Of a stretch of DNA of 64,000 nt, positions 12,701-25,100 are shown piece after piece. The stretch is taken from positions 44,308,933-44,372,932 of the forward strand of contig NC_056766.1 of the NCBI RefSeq assembly GCF_018687715.1. Reading direction: 5' to 3'. How positions within the stretch are numbered: the stretch's first letter is position 1; each line of letters opens with the position of its first letter. Made by a program: the position numbers and the translations under genes. The notes beneath the pieces are model-generated. The model had not been told where the DNA came from. It saw only the letters and a list, made by a program, of their open reading frames with translations, and ran no database searches. The stretch comes from Carya illinoinensis (Eukaryota > Streptophyta > Magnoliopsida > Fagales > Juglandaceae).

Positions 12701-13727
12701 AAACCCTTTCAGTACCATCATGCATTTTTAGTCTCACTGACCCTATACCCATGATTTTGCAGGACTTATTGTTTCCTAGGATTACTTGCCCTCCATCTAA
12801 CTCAGAGAATGTCTCAAACCATTCTTTGATTAGACACATATGAAAGGAACAGCCAGAGTCCATTATCCACTCTGTTTTTGAGTCAACCTCACTTACAGTG
12901 AGTACCTCAGCACTTTCATATCCTTCTAATACTACAGAGGCATCTCCTGCCTCTTTATTCTTATTTTCTGTATTATTCTTTCTTTCAGGACAGTTCTTCT
13001 TGAAATGTCCTTCTTTATGACAGTGAAAACACTTAAAGTGTTTTCCCTTTGACTTAGACCTAAACTTCTTGCCCTCATTCTTGCCCCTCTTTTCTCTTTT
13101 TTCTGTTCTACCCCTGACAGTCAAACCTTCCCCATGATTTTGTTTTGATTCCCCTATGTTTTGAAGTTCCCTAGTATGAAGTACAGATTGTACTTCATCT
13201 AGTGTAAGTGAGTCTCTTCCAAACATTATGGTTTCCTTTATGCTTTGATAAGATGAGTCCAAAGAACTCAGTAAAAGAATAGCTTGATCCTCATCCTCCA
13301 CCTTGATATCTATATTTACTATATCTAGGATGATTTTATTAAACTCATCAAGGTGCTGCCCTATTGAAGTTCCAGGGGTCATCTTAAAAGTATAAAGTTT
13401 GGTTTTCTTATGAAGCCTATTTGCTAGGGATTTAGTCATATACAGGTTCTCTAATTTAAGCTATATACCAGCAGCGGTTTCCTCACTGGCCACTTCCCTC
13501 AGGACCTTATCCCCAAGGGAAAGGATTAAGGCATTGTGTGCCTTTTGGAGAATGTCCTTATGGACAGACTCCTTGTCTTCCTCTTTCGAGGAAGATCCTT
13601 TCCTTTTATCACCTAGGAGGGCATCTTGCAGTCCATGTTGGACTAGCAATGCCCTCATCTTAATCCTCCATAGCCCGAAATCATTCTCCCCAGTAAATTT
13701 TTCAATATCAAACCTCATGGTCCCCAT
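9762..13727 (-). pseudogene. Copia A gag-pol polyprotein, interrupted by three in-frame TAG codons
   Basis: A single reading frame of 1,322 codons runs from ATG 13727 to the stop at 9762-9764. It is broken only by TAG codons at 13461-13463, 10860-10862 and 10485-10487, with no frameshift. Domains in order are gag (N-terminus FDIEKFTGENDFGLW), a CCHC zinc knuckle [14 protein letters not shown] near residue 233, an aspartic protease with DSG near residue 290, GAG-pre-integrase [10 protein letters not shown], an integrase core ([25 protein letters not shown]), reverse transcriptase with LLLYVDDML, and RNase H with GFVDSDFAG and STTEAEY. By comparison with relatives the stops replace one Trp and two Gln. 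All three fit C:G to T:A transitions. Length and order are normal for copia. Confidence 0.93.
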
Positions 13728-13750
13728 CGACCTAGGCTCTAGATACCACT

Positions 13751-14570
13751 TGTAATGTTATATGCCTGAGTCTTTCTCCTTTGTACAACACTCAGTTTAT
13801 ACCAAAGATTCAAAACGAATGCAAGACTCTATACAAATATGTTCAGAATAATCTTTTAAGCATATATATATAAAATGTATAACATGTAATGATATTGAAA
13901 GTAAATACTGATTTAACCAAGACAGAACCAACGAACCAACAGATTGTGACTAAACCCTAATATGCAAACAGATCCAAATAATAACCAGGAATCGAATAAT
14001 AACAAGATTAATCATCAAGAAAATAGAGAAATAAAGCAAAGATAAAGCAAGAAAGAACAATACAACCGATTTACGTGGTTCGACCCTAATGGTCTACGTC
14101 CACGGCAGGAATGGGTCTCAGAGCTTTATTGATATCAATGTCCATCACAGAGAAGCCTCAGAAACTCTCTTAGATTATAGAGCACTCATTTACACTCAAG
14201 AAAATCAAAGATTTTCTTCCCAAATGAAACCCTAATCTGTCCCTCTCTGTTCTCTCTCTCGAACCCCACTTCTCTCAATCGGCTGAACAGAATACCAAAA
14301 TGAATTAGGTTAAACAGACTGCTGAAGCGATACATATATAGGACATGACAGATGGCTCCACGTGTACTGATCCTACGGCTCAAACTTGGCCTCGGTTTGA
14401 TGTAGCTTACGAGTCACGTGCTGGTCATGTGATCAAGATCTCAGATCATTAAGGCTTCATTAATCCAGACCCTTCATTCTATTCATCCAATTGTAACACA
14501 AAGAAACAAGAGAGGTCAGATTAATAAAAACATAACAATTATATAAATGTTAATTGCCATACCATTTACA
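13751..14570 (-). repeat. Copia A 5' LTR
   Basis: The 820-bp repeat is the same length as the left copy. On the minus strand it is followed directly by the primer-binding site. The target duplication ATGGT follows on the right at 14571-14575. Confidence 0.93.
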
Positions 14571-15170
14571 ATGGTGATACAGATCAAATTGTAATTTATT
14601 TATAACAAATAATATAGTGGTCAAATGGATCAAACCTCTTGGAATAATTAGTCATTCGAAAGTCAATATTAATAATAATTCAGTACACTTCTAAGATAAA
14701 ATCTACGATGATGCTATAAATCCTAAAAGGCCAAATCACGACCACCTCATAGTTATGCAGTATGACTTCTCTATGCCACAAATGTCGGAAGTAATGATAA
14801 GTAAATACAACAACTTTGGTGCGTGGTCATGATAGACTTTTATTTATAATTTCAAAAGGGCACTTAAATTGTTTAGGTTACGTACGAAAAAAAATTGAGT
14901 AATAACATATACTAGAATTAAAAGTTTACTTTGAAAATGAAGTACATAGCTAGGGAGTGGTTTCCTTTGTATTAGTGCTCTAACTCCGCGTATACTAGAA
15001 TTAAAAGTTTTTCTCAGATGTGAATGATACTTCGAAAATCCAAGTCGATCGTTAATATCACAGTTCATAAAAGTAGGTACAATGCATGCATCATGAGGCT
15101 GCTGATCATCATGTAGATCATGATTCGTTAACTTAAGTATTACTGACATAAAACCCACGATTTCTTGGTA
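14571..15170. repeat. End of segmental copy 1 and spacer
   Basis: The stretch 14571-14857 matches 27193-27495 by eye. Shared blocks are CAAACCTCTTGGAAT, GATGATGCTATAAATCC, AAAGGCCAAATCACGACC and GGTGCGTGGTCATGATAGAC. The stretch 14858-15170 is spacer before copy 2 begins, and I see no gene in it. Confidence 0.7.
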
Positions 15171-16544
15171 ATTAAATTGTTTTTGGAATTAAGAGCAAGT
15201 TGCTAATTAATTAATTTTTCCACAGAACTATATATAGGGTGTAGTTCTTTAATTTTCAACTTAATTTGGATAAGAAAATAAGGGTATTCATTTAAAAAAA
15301 TATATAAATGTAATTGATTAATTATATAGAAAATAAGGGTATTCATTTAAAAAAATTGTAAATGCAATTGAGTAATTATATTATATAAAATGATTGGGAT
15401 ACGAGACCTATCCATGGCGTTTGTATGGGATCGAGCAATGTTTTATTACTGTTGGTGCAATGTTCCTAAATTGTACCCGCGGTGCTCTTAGCAAACCATG
15501 AGTAGTACTAATACGATACAAAGTAACAGATTCATCACGATGATCTAATGCCCACGTAGTATCATTTTACAAGTTAATTAGCACCCATTATGGATATTTT
15601 AAAAAAATTTAAGAAACTCAAAACAGTATCCCGTAAAAAAAAAAAAAAAAAAATGAACTCTCCCCTGTGCTTGTTTGTTATAATATTCCTTATATACCTA
15701 AGTTCTCAATCATCTAGATTTTAAGTTTTTCTTATGCAATTATTCATTTTATTGCATATCATGTACGTGTGAATTACGACACCTCAGAAATCCAAAACGT
15801 ACGTTGATAAGTCCAAATCCATATTAATTACGAGCATCCTAATTATATCATTTATAAGTCCGCGTCGTCAACAAGAATCCATCTCATGATGTATGTCCAT
15901 CATTCACGTGATATGCACACATTGTAGAGAACAACATATCATCTTTCTATAATTGTTTGTACCCATTATGGATATATATTAAAAAGGTAAAGGCTCAAAA
16001 TGCTAGAAGCTTTTAATTTATGCTAGCTGATGTGACAAGTTTTCATATTTGCGTATTGATTTTTCTATATTTCAAGTGAGAATCAACAATATGGACTGTT
16101 GTATGAATAATACTGTAGCAAAAAGTCATGAGTCATGGTTTATGATGGCCTGGATTACACGGTACGAATTATTGAAATAGAATCATTTTACATCATTCGT
16201 CCATATCAAAGATGGAGCCAACTTCAGTTTCAAATTAATAGGATAATTAAGTCCATCCCCTTGATAGGATAAATATATGCTCTAGCTACGATTTAGAACC
16301 ATCTCTTCAATGAGTGGATTTAGAGATATTAAATATTGCTACTACATGTTAATATATATGGAATTCAGATGTTTGTTTCACTTTCATTAAATTGTAAAAA
16401 CATTTAAAATAGAAGATCTTTTCAATTAATCTCTCTTGATCTTTTTCTTTTTTTAATTAAGTCGCTTTGGAAGTCACTTTCAAACCTCTTGTTATATGCA
16501 TTTATTTAGGAACTTAAAATACATTTTGTTGGGACATTATAAAT
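15171..16544. repeat. Segmental duplication, copy 2, left part
   Basis: This non-coding stretch is collinear with 5693-7320. It carries the same GCAAGTTGCTAATTAATTAA, ACGAGACCTATCCATGG and TTCAAGTGAGAATCAACA blocks plus small indels such as an extra segment near 15810-15920. No gene is supported. Confidence 0.78.
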
Positions 16545-19500
16545 GACTAGTGGTCCTATCTAAAACTCCATTAAATGATTAAGCTACATCAAGCGCACTA
16601 TATGGGTTTTAGGAACAAAATCAACTGTCTGTATTTCTCCAATATCAGGATCAATTCATAGAGATAAATCCTAAAAATGCATCACCAGTCAATATGGAAA
16701 TCCAGCTAACCGTATCCATATGAAATACGAATCTACAAAAATAAGTCCAAGTAAGATATCCTTGTCGGACCGGCGCTGTTACAAGCTAAATCATGCTCTA
16801 AAATGTCGTAACATGCCAAACTGGGTAATGAATTATTTAGATTTTAGAGATTATTTTCATGAATGTGACTAGTGATGGTCCTATCTAAAATTTCATTAAA
16901 TGACTAAGCTACATCAAGCGCTATATGGGTTTTAGGGACAAAATCAACCACATACCTTTAGTTTTCCAATATCGGGATCAATTCATTGAGATAAATCCTA
17001 AAAATGCTTCACAGGCCAATATAGAAATCCAGCTAACCGTATCCATATGAGATACGAATATACAAAGATAAGTCCAAGTGAGATATCCTTGCCGGACGGG
17101 CTCTGTCACAAGCTGAATCGTGCTCTAAAAAACCGTAACATGCCAAACTGGGTAATGAACTATATAGATTTTAGAGATTATTTTCATGAATGTGACTAGT
17201 GATGGTCCTATCTAAAATTCCATTAAATCATTAAGCTACATCAAGCGCTATATGGGTTTTAGCGACAAAATCAACCACATACCTATAGTTTTCCAATATC
17301 AGGATCAATTCATTGAGATAAATCCTAAAAATGCTTCACCAGCCAATATAGAAATCCAGCTAACCGTATCCATATGAGATACGAATATACAAAGTCCAAG
17401 CGAGATATCCTTGCCGGACGAGCTCTGTCACAAGTTGAATCGTGCTCTAAAAAGCCGTAACATGCCAAACTGGGTAATGAACTATTTAGATTTTATAGAT
17501 TATTTTCATGAATATGACTAGTGGTCCGATCTAAAACTCCAATAAATGATTAAGCCACATCAAGCGCACTATATGGGTTTTAGGGACAAAATCAACTGCA
17601 TGTATTTCTCGAATATTAGGATCAATTCATAGAGATAAATCCTAAAAATGTGTCACCGGCCAATATGGAAATCCAGCTAACCGTATCTATATGAGATATG
17701 AATCCACAAAAATAAGTCCAAGCAAGATATCCTTGCCGAACGGGCGCTATTACAACTGAATCATGCTGTAAAAGATCGTAACATGCCAAACTGGGTAATG
17801 AACTATTTAGATTTTAGAGATTATTTTCATGAATATGACTAGTGGTCCTATCTAAAACTCCATTAAATGATTAAGCTACATCAAGCGCACTATATGGGTT
17901 TTAGGGACAAAATCAACTGCTTGTATTTCTCCAATATTAGGATCAATTCATAGAGATAAATCCTAAAAATGTGTCACCAGCCAATATGGAAATACAGCTA
18001 ACCGTATCCATATGAGAGACGAATCTACAAAAATAAGTCCAAGTGAGATATCCCTACCGGACAGGCGCTGATACAAGCTGAATCGCGCTCTAAAATGCCG
18101 TAACATGCCAAACTAGGTAATGAATTATTTAGATTTTAGAGATTATTTTCATGAATGTAACTAGTGATGGTCCAATCTAAAATTTCATTAAATGATTACG
18201 CTACATCAAGAGCTATATGGGTTTTAAGGACAAAATCAACCACATAGCTGTAGTTTTCCAATATCGGGATCAATTCATTGAGATAAATCCTAAAAATGCT
18301 TCACTAGCCAATATAGAAATCCAGCTAACCGTATCCATTTGAGATAGGAATATACAAAGATAAGTCCAAGCGAGATATCCTTGCCGGACGGGCTCTGTCA
18401 CAAGCTGAATCGTGCTCTAAAAAGTCGTAACATGCCAAACTGGGTAATGAACTATATAGATTTTAGAGATTATTTTCATGAATGTAACTAGTGATGGTCC
18501 TATCTAAAATTCCATTAAATGATTAAGCTACACCAAGCGCTATATGGGTTTTAGGGACAAAATCAACCACATACCTGTAGTTTTCCAATATCAGGATCAA
18601 TTCATTGAGATAAATCCTAAAAATGCTTCACCGGCCAATATAGAAATCCAGCTAACCGTATCCATATGAGATACGAATATACAAAGATAAGTCCAAACGA
18701 GATATCCTTGCCAGACGGGCTCTGTCACAAGCTGAATCATGCTCTAAAAAGCCGTAACATGCCAAACTGGGTAATGAACTATTTAGATTTTAGAGATTAT
18801 TTTCATGAATGTGACTAGTGATGGTCCTATCTAAAATTCTATTAAATCATTAAGCTACATCAAGCGCTATATGGGTTTTAGGGACAAAATCAACCACATA
18901 CCTGTAGTTTTCCAATATCGGGATCAATTCATTGAGATAAATCCTAAAAATGCTTCACCAGCTAATATAGAAATCCATCTAACCATATCCATATGAGATA
19001 CGAATATAAAAAAATAAGTTCAAACGAGATATCCTTGCCGGACGAGCTCTGTCACAAGTTGAATCGTGCTCTAAAAAGCCGTAACATGCCAAACTGGGTA
19101 ATGAACTATTTAGATTTTAGAGATTATTTTCATGAATATGACTAGTGGTCCGATCTAAAACTCCATTAAATGATTAAGCTACATCAAGCGCATTATATGG
19201 GTTTTAGGGACAAAATCAACTGCATGTATTTCTCCAATATCAAGATCAATTCATAGAGATAAATCCTAAAAATGTGTCACTGGCCAATATGGAAATCCGG
19301 CTAACCGTATCCATATGAGATATGAATCTACAAAAATAAGTCTAAGCGAGATATCCTTGCCGGACGGGCGCTGTTACAACTGAATCGTGCTGTAAAAGGC
19401 CGTAACATGCCAAACTGGGTAATGAACTATTTAGATTTTAGAGATTATTTTCATGAATATGACTAGTGGTCCTATCTAAAACTCCATTGAATGATTAAGC

Positions 19501-20805
19501 TACATCAAGCGCACTATATGGGTTTTAGGGACAAAATCAACCACATACCTGTAGTTTTCCAATATCGGGATCAATTCATTGAGATAAATCCTAAAAATGC
19601 GTCACCAGCCAGTATGGAAATCTAGATAACCGTATCTATATGAGATACAAATCTACAAAAATAAGTCCAAGTGAGATATCCTTGCCAGATGCGCGTTGTT
19701 ACAAGCTAAATCATGCTCTAAAATGCCGTAACATACCAAACTGGGTAATGAATTATTTAGATTTTTGAGATTATTTTCATGAATCTGACTAGTGATGGTC
19801 CTATCTAAAATTCCATTAAATCATTAAGCTACATCAAGCGCTATATGAGTTTTAGGGACAAAATCAACCACATAGCTGTAGTTTTCCAATATCGGGATCA
19901 ATTCGTTGAGATAAATCCTAAAAATGCTTCACCGGCCAATATAGAAATCCAGCTAACCGTATCCATATGAGATACGAATATACAAAGATACGTCCAAGTG
20001 AGATATCCTTGCCGGACGAGTTGTCACAAGCTGAATCGTGCTCTAAAAGGCCGTAACATGCCAAACTGGGTTGAATCGTGCTCTAAAAGGCCGTAACATG
20101 CCAAACTGGGCAATGAACTATTTAGATTTTAGAGATTATTTTCATGAATATGACTAGTGGTCCTATCTAAAACTCCATTAAATGATTAAGCTACATCAAG
20201 CGCACTATATGGGTTTTTGGGACAAAATCAACTGCTTGTATTTCTCCAATATCAGAATCAATTCATAGAGATAAATCCTAAAAATGCGTCGCCAGCCAAT
20301 ATGGAAATCCAGCTAACCGTATCCATATGAGATAAGAATCTACAAAAATAAGTCCAAGTGAGATATCCTTGCCAGACGGACACTGTTACAAGCTGAATCT
20401 TGCTTTAAAATGCCGTAACATGCCAAACTGGGTAATGAATTATTTAGATTTTAGAGATTATTTTCATGAATGTGACTAGTGATGGTCCTATCTAAAATTC
20501 CATTAAATGATTCAGCTACATCAAGCACTATATGGGTTTTAGGGACAAAATCAACCACATACCTATAGTTTTCCAATATCGGGATCAATTCATAGAGATA
20601 AATCCTAAAAATGCGTCACCGGCCAGTATGGAAATCTAGTTAACCGTATCCATATGAGATACGAATATACAAAAATAAGTCCAAGAGAGATATCCTTGCC
20701 GGACGGGTGCTGTTACAAGTTGAATCGTGCTCTAAAAGGTCGTAACATGCCAAACTGGGTAACGAATTATTTAGATTTTAGATATTATTTTCATGAATAT
20801 TTCTA
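16545..20805 (+). repeat. Satellite-like tandem array, about 13 monomers of 321-328 bp in two variants
   Basis: The word RACTAGTGRTGGTCC or its shorter form GACTAGTGGTCC recurs at 16545, 16867, 17194, 17516, 17837, 18159, 18486, 18812, 19140, 19461, 19787, 20152 and 20474. This gives monomers of 321-328 bp, with one of 365 bp that contains a 40-bp internal duplication near 20036-20110. Variant A has GGTCC, GCGCACTATATGG and TGTATTTCTCC. Variant B has GATGGTCC, GCGCTATATGG, TGTAGTTTTCC and ATTGAGATAAATCC. The order is roughly A B B A A B B B A (A/B hybrid) B A B. There are no coding frames. The hybrid unit at 19461 suggests exchange between variants. Confidence 0.92.
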
Positions 20806-21732
20806 GCTAAATCTTCAACTAAGGTTAAGGATGAAACCCTGTTAAAAATGAGTGATGTTATTTATGAGGTTACTTTTCTCAATTAATTACATGCTCAACG
20901 ATATATCGTTCTTATTTGATATCAATTAAGAGATTGAGATAAAATTCTTGATCTATTATAATATTGTAAATGCAATTGAGTAGTACTTATATATAAAATG
21001 ATTGGGACACGAGGCCTATCCATGGGGTTTGTACGGATCATATTTACGACAACCATGTCCATGATCGGATCATATTTACATACATACATCTATGTAGCCG
21101 ATCGAGTACCTACATTGTCGATCATTAACGTACGACATTTGTTTAGGATCATGTGAAGTAGTTATCTGTGTATATATAAATCCATTATTAAGTTTCTAAG
21201 AATCTAATCATTGTGGGGAAGGCCGCCTTCGATTGCTTCATTTTGTTGTCTAGTCCATGCATGCATGCATGGGTACTGGTCCCCAGATATTAAGGAAGAA
21301 GAGAAAAACCAAATTAAATCTGTCCCGCAATTGAGCACAAAGCAAATACATCACATCAGGCACAGCAGACATCACGCATACACAGCACAAAACTCTCACG
21401 GTAGTCTCCTCGCATTCACGGCAGAGAAATAGTGAATCTTCTAGACTTGTTTACGTAGGACAGGTGTCAAATAATCCTATCTCCATGTAATTCTGTTAGC
21501 AGCAATACTTGTATATATACAGACTGTAAATTCACGAGAGTAGATATGAAAAACGAGAATGAAATCGCTACATTTTCTCCTGGTTATTGTGTCTAACACT
21601 CGATATACATGATTCTGGAAATTTATTTCATTACTAGATAGCTTGGTTGAAACTAACAACTCATCAACGCATCTACAATATGACTGATCATATATATATG
21701 GTGATATAGATCAATTCTGACAACCTATGAAT
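20806..21732. repeat. Segmental duplication, copy 2, right part up to copia B
   Basis: This matches 7690-8864 by eye, including GTTTAGGATCATGTGAAGTAG (8343 versus 21140) and CAGGTGTCAAATAATCCTATC (8632 versus 21461). It lacks M1 MITE sequence at the place where copy 1 has it at 8027-8186. No gene is supported. Confidence 0.75.
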
Positions 21733-22108
21733 TGTTGGGAGCTGTTCTGACACAGAGACGATTCTAAATAAAGGAGGGACGAAATTTAACGTGGTTCGGC
21801 AATTGCCTACGACCACAGCTGCTGTAATTTCACTATAAAACGATTTTTACAGAAAACTCTCTCTCACCCACTCTCTACACTTCTCTGCTTTCTCTCTTCC
21901 ACGCTTTGCACTCAATTGCACTCTCTGATACTTAAGCTCTCCTATTTATAGGAGAGCAGATCAGTACTATGCAGCAAATTGCTGCATGATTTTTGGGAGG
22001 TGGGGAGGTGCCTAACAAAAGCACCGAACGGTGCCTTCGGTGCCTAATATGCCAAAATAGTAAACGGTGAGCCATGCACCGTTTACTTCTTTGTCTCCAT
22101 CTGCAACA
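21733..22108 (-). repeat. Copia B 3' LTR
   Basis: A 376-bp repeat with TGTTG/CAACA inverted ends. It contains a TATA-like CTATAAATAG (minus strand) inside a 22-bp imperfect palindrome at 21936-21957. Confidence 0.93.
21936..21957 (-). promoter_or_regulatory. LTR B TATA box inside a hairpin
   Basis: The arms GCTCTCCTA and TAGGAGAGC flank a 4-nt centre, so the minus strand reads CTATAAATAG with the TATA box at the tip of the palindrome. The same arrangement is conserved in the other LTR at 27020-27041. That it is the core promoter is inferred from its place in the LTR. Confidence 0.55.
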
Positions 22109-22179
22109 ATCTCCCACTTGGAGACAAATGAGTCTACATATCTTCATAGCAATTATCACAGCAACTTCAAATCATGCCT

Positions 22180-25100
22180 TTAAGTACGAAGTTCAACTGA
22201 AGCTATACACAGCTTCAGTTTGTCAACAGTAACTACTTTTGTAAACATGTCTGCTGGGTTTTCTACTCCTCGAATCTTTTCAAGTATCAGTTGTCCACTA
22301 TCGAGAAGAGATCGGATAAAATGGTATCGCAACTATATGTGTTTTGTTCTGGAATGAAAGGCTGGATTCTTTGCAAGAAAAATAGCACTCTGACTATCAC
22401 TGTGCAGAATGCCTTTTTCATTCTTCTTTCCCAATTCCTCCAAGAATGACTGCAACCAAACCATTTTCTTCCCTGCTTCAGTTATAGCAACGTATTCCAC
22501 TTCTGTAGTTGAGAGAGCAACAATCTTCTGTAACTTAGAAGCCCACGATGTAGCTGTACCACCCAGCGTATACACAAATCCAGTAGTACTTTTTCTGCTG
22601 TCAACGTCACCTGCTAAATCAGCATCTACATATCCCTGTAGTTTTAAACCTGCTTTCGTAAAGCATAGTGACGTATCTGAAGAGCCTTGTAGATATCTCA
22701 AAATCCACTTAACTGCTTCCCAATGCTGCTTTCCTGGATTACTCATGTACCTGCTCACAGCTCCCACTGCTTGTGCAATATCTGGCCTTGTACAGACCAT
22801 GGCGTACATAAGACTACCAATAGCAGATGCATAGGGTATTCTGTTCATGCATTCTTGCTCTTCCTCCGTCTTTGGCGACTGATCCTTAGTTAGTCGAAAG
22901 TGACTAGCTAAGGGTGTGCTCACTAGTTTCGCCTTGTCCATGTTAAACCTTTTGAGCACCTTCTTCACATACTCCTCTTGGGAGAGCTTGAGAGTATCAT
23001 TAGACCTGTCTCTAATAATTCTCATATCAAGGATTTGTTTTGCAGCACCCAAATCCTTCATCTCAAATTGCTTTGACAACTGCTTCTTCAGTTTATTGAT
23101 CTCCTCGATGCTTGACCCTACAACGAGCATATCATCCACATACAACAGTAGAATAATATAAGAGTTGTCAAAGTTCTTCATATAGCAACAATGGTCAGCC
23201 TGCAGTCTTGTAAATCCATTACTGCACATGAAGTTGTCAAACTTCTGGTACCATTGTCGTGGAGCTTGTTTTAGGCCATACAAGCTCTTCTTCAGTTTGC
23301 AAACTAGATTCTCTTTTCCCTTCACTGAGAATCCTTGTGGCTGGTGCATATAGATGTCTTCCTCCAAATCACCATGAAGGAATGCAGTCTTCACATCTAA
23401 CTGTTCAAGATGTAGATTCTCTGCAGCCACAATTGCCAACACTAGCCTGATCGTTGTCAATTTTACAACTGGAGAGAAAATGTCTGTGTAGTCGACACCT
23501 TCCTTTTGTTGAAATCCCTTCACGACCATTCTGGCTTTGTAGCGCTTGCTACCATTGTGTTCTTCTTTAATTCTGTACACCCATTTATTGTGCAAAGCCT
23601 TCTTGCCTTTTGGAAGCTTAGTTAGCTCCCATGTCTGATTTGACATCAGTGACTCCATCTCATCTTGCATGGCTTTCTCCCACTTGATCGAATCTTCAAT
23701 TCGTAGAGCTTCATCATAACTTTCCGGTTCACCACTATCTGTTAGCAAGATGTAGTATAGAGATGGTGAGAACCGCTGTGGTGGCCTGATTGTCCTTGAA
23801 GATCTTCGAATAACAATGAGTGGTGTACGTTGTTCGATCTGTGGATCATCATTCTCTTGATCCTCGTTCTGATCAGTGTTGACTCGAGTAACATCAAAGT
23901 CAACAACCTCAGGTTTCTTTGGCTGCTCCTCAGGTTCAGCTTGTGACCTAGCTTTGTACAGAATCTGCTCATTGAAAATCACATTTCTACTTCTGATGAT
24001 TTTGCGATTTTTATCATCCTAAAATCGATAGCCAAATTCTTCATCACCATAACCGATGAAAAAACATTTTCTAGATTTGGCTTCTAACTTGTTACGATCA
24101 GTAGAATCTATGTGAACATATGATACACAGCCAAAAATTTGCAAATGGGAAAGATTTACCTTCTTTCCGCTCCAGACTTCCTCTGGTAGATCGAACTTTA
24201 AGGGAACTGAAGGTCCCCAATTAATCAAATAGGCTGCAGTGTTAACTGCATCAGCCCAAAAACATTCAGGCAATCCTGAATTCAGCCTCATGCTTCTGGC
24301 ACGTTCGTTGAGAGTTCTGTTCATGCGTTCAGCTACGCCATTCTGCTGCTGTGTCCCGGGAATAGTCTTCTGAAATCTAATCCCATTTGCAGCACAGAAT
24401 TCTTTGAACCCTCCATCGATGTACTCTCCTCCATTGTCTGACCTCAGACATTTTAACTTCAAGCCTGTTTCATTTTCAACCATGGCTTTCCACTTCTTGA
24501 AAGTATCAAATGTGTCAGATTTATTTTTCAAAAAATAAACCCATACTTTCCTGCTTGAGTCATCAATAAATGAAACATAGTACCACGATCCTCCAAGAGA
24601 AGCGACTGGGGATGGCCCCCACAAATCTGTGTGCACCAACTCCAACTTTGTAGATTTTGGAGTTCTACCATTTTTCAGGAAACTAACTTTTTTCTGTTTC
24701 CCAAAAATGCAACCTTCACACATGTCGAAATCAGTTGATTCCAACTTTGGTAACTTCCCCTTGGATAATAGTACTTTCATTCCTTTCTCACTCATATGAC
24801 CAAGCCTTTGATGCCATAGGTTGGCATTTGCATCAGCAATTGCAATAGTATCTCTAATACTTGAAGTCATGTATAGAGTACCTGTTGTTGTGCCTCGAGC
24901 TACTACCATAGCTCCTTTTGTTATCTTCCACGTGCCACCGGTAAATAGTACCGAATGCCCATCAGCATCAAGTTGTCCTACAGAAATCAGGTTCCTCATG
25001 AGCTTGGGAACATGTCGCACCTTCTGTAACAACCATGCACTTCCATTGGGCAGATTGATTGGTACATCTCCCATGCCTTCGATTTCCAACGCTTCACCAT

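Larger units (their letters stand above)
8865..14570 (-). mobile_element. Ty1/copia LTR retrotransposon A (Tork/Tnt1-like), full-length, disabled
   Basis: The element is bounded exactly. The two LTRs are each 820 bp and run from TGTAATGTTATATGCC to CATACCATTTACA. They are flanked by the 5-bp target duplication ATGGT (8860-8864 and 14571-14575). On the minus strand the right LTR is followed by a primer-binding site TGGTATCTAGAGC, one insertion away from the initiator tRNA-Met form. A polypurine tract, AAGGTGGAGATT, abuts the left LTR. By eye the LTRs differ at roughly fifteen to twenty positions, so the insertion is fairly recent. It sits in copy 1 of the segmental duplication. The lineage is inferred from domain order and RT wording. 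Confidence 0.95.

Noticed and set aside
14844..15158. Open minus-strand frame of 104 codons beside copia A
   Set aside because: No recognisable motif, no match to the GH18 genes, and it spans the boundary between the end of copy 1 and spacer DNA.
16545..20805. CRISPR-like array
   Set aside because: The repeat units are about 325 bp with no short repeat/spacer structure, and the DNA is plant nuclear. It is a tandem satellite.
22180..22335. Reading the copia B polyprotein as ending at 22333
   Set aside because: The TAG there is internal: beyond it the same frame continues with LLDSGQLILEKI and ENPADMFTK to a TAA at 22180, the normal copia C-terminus.
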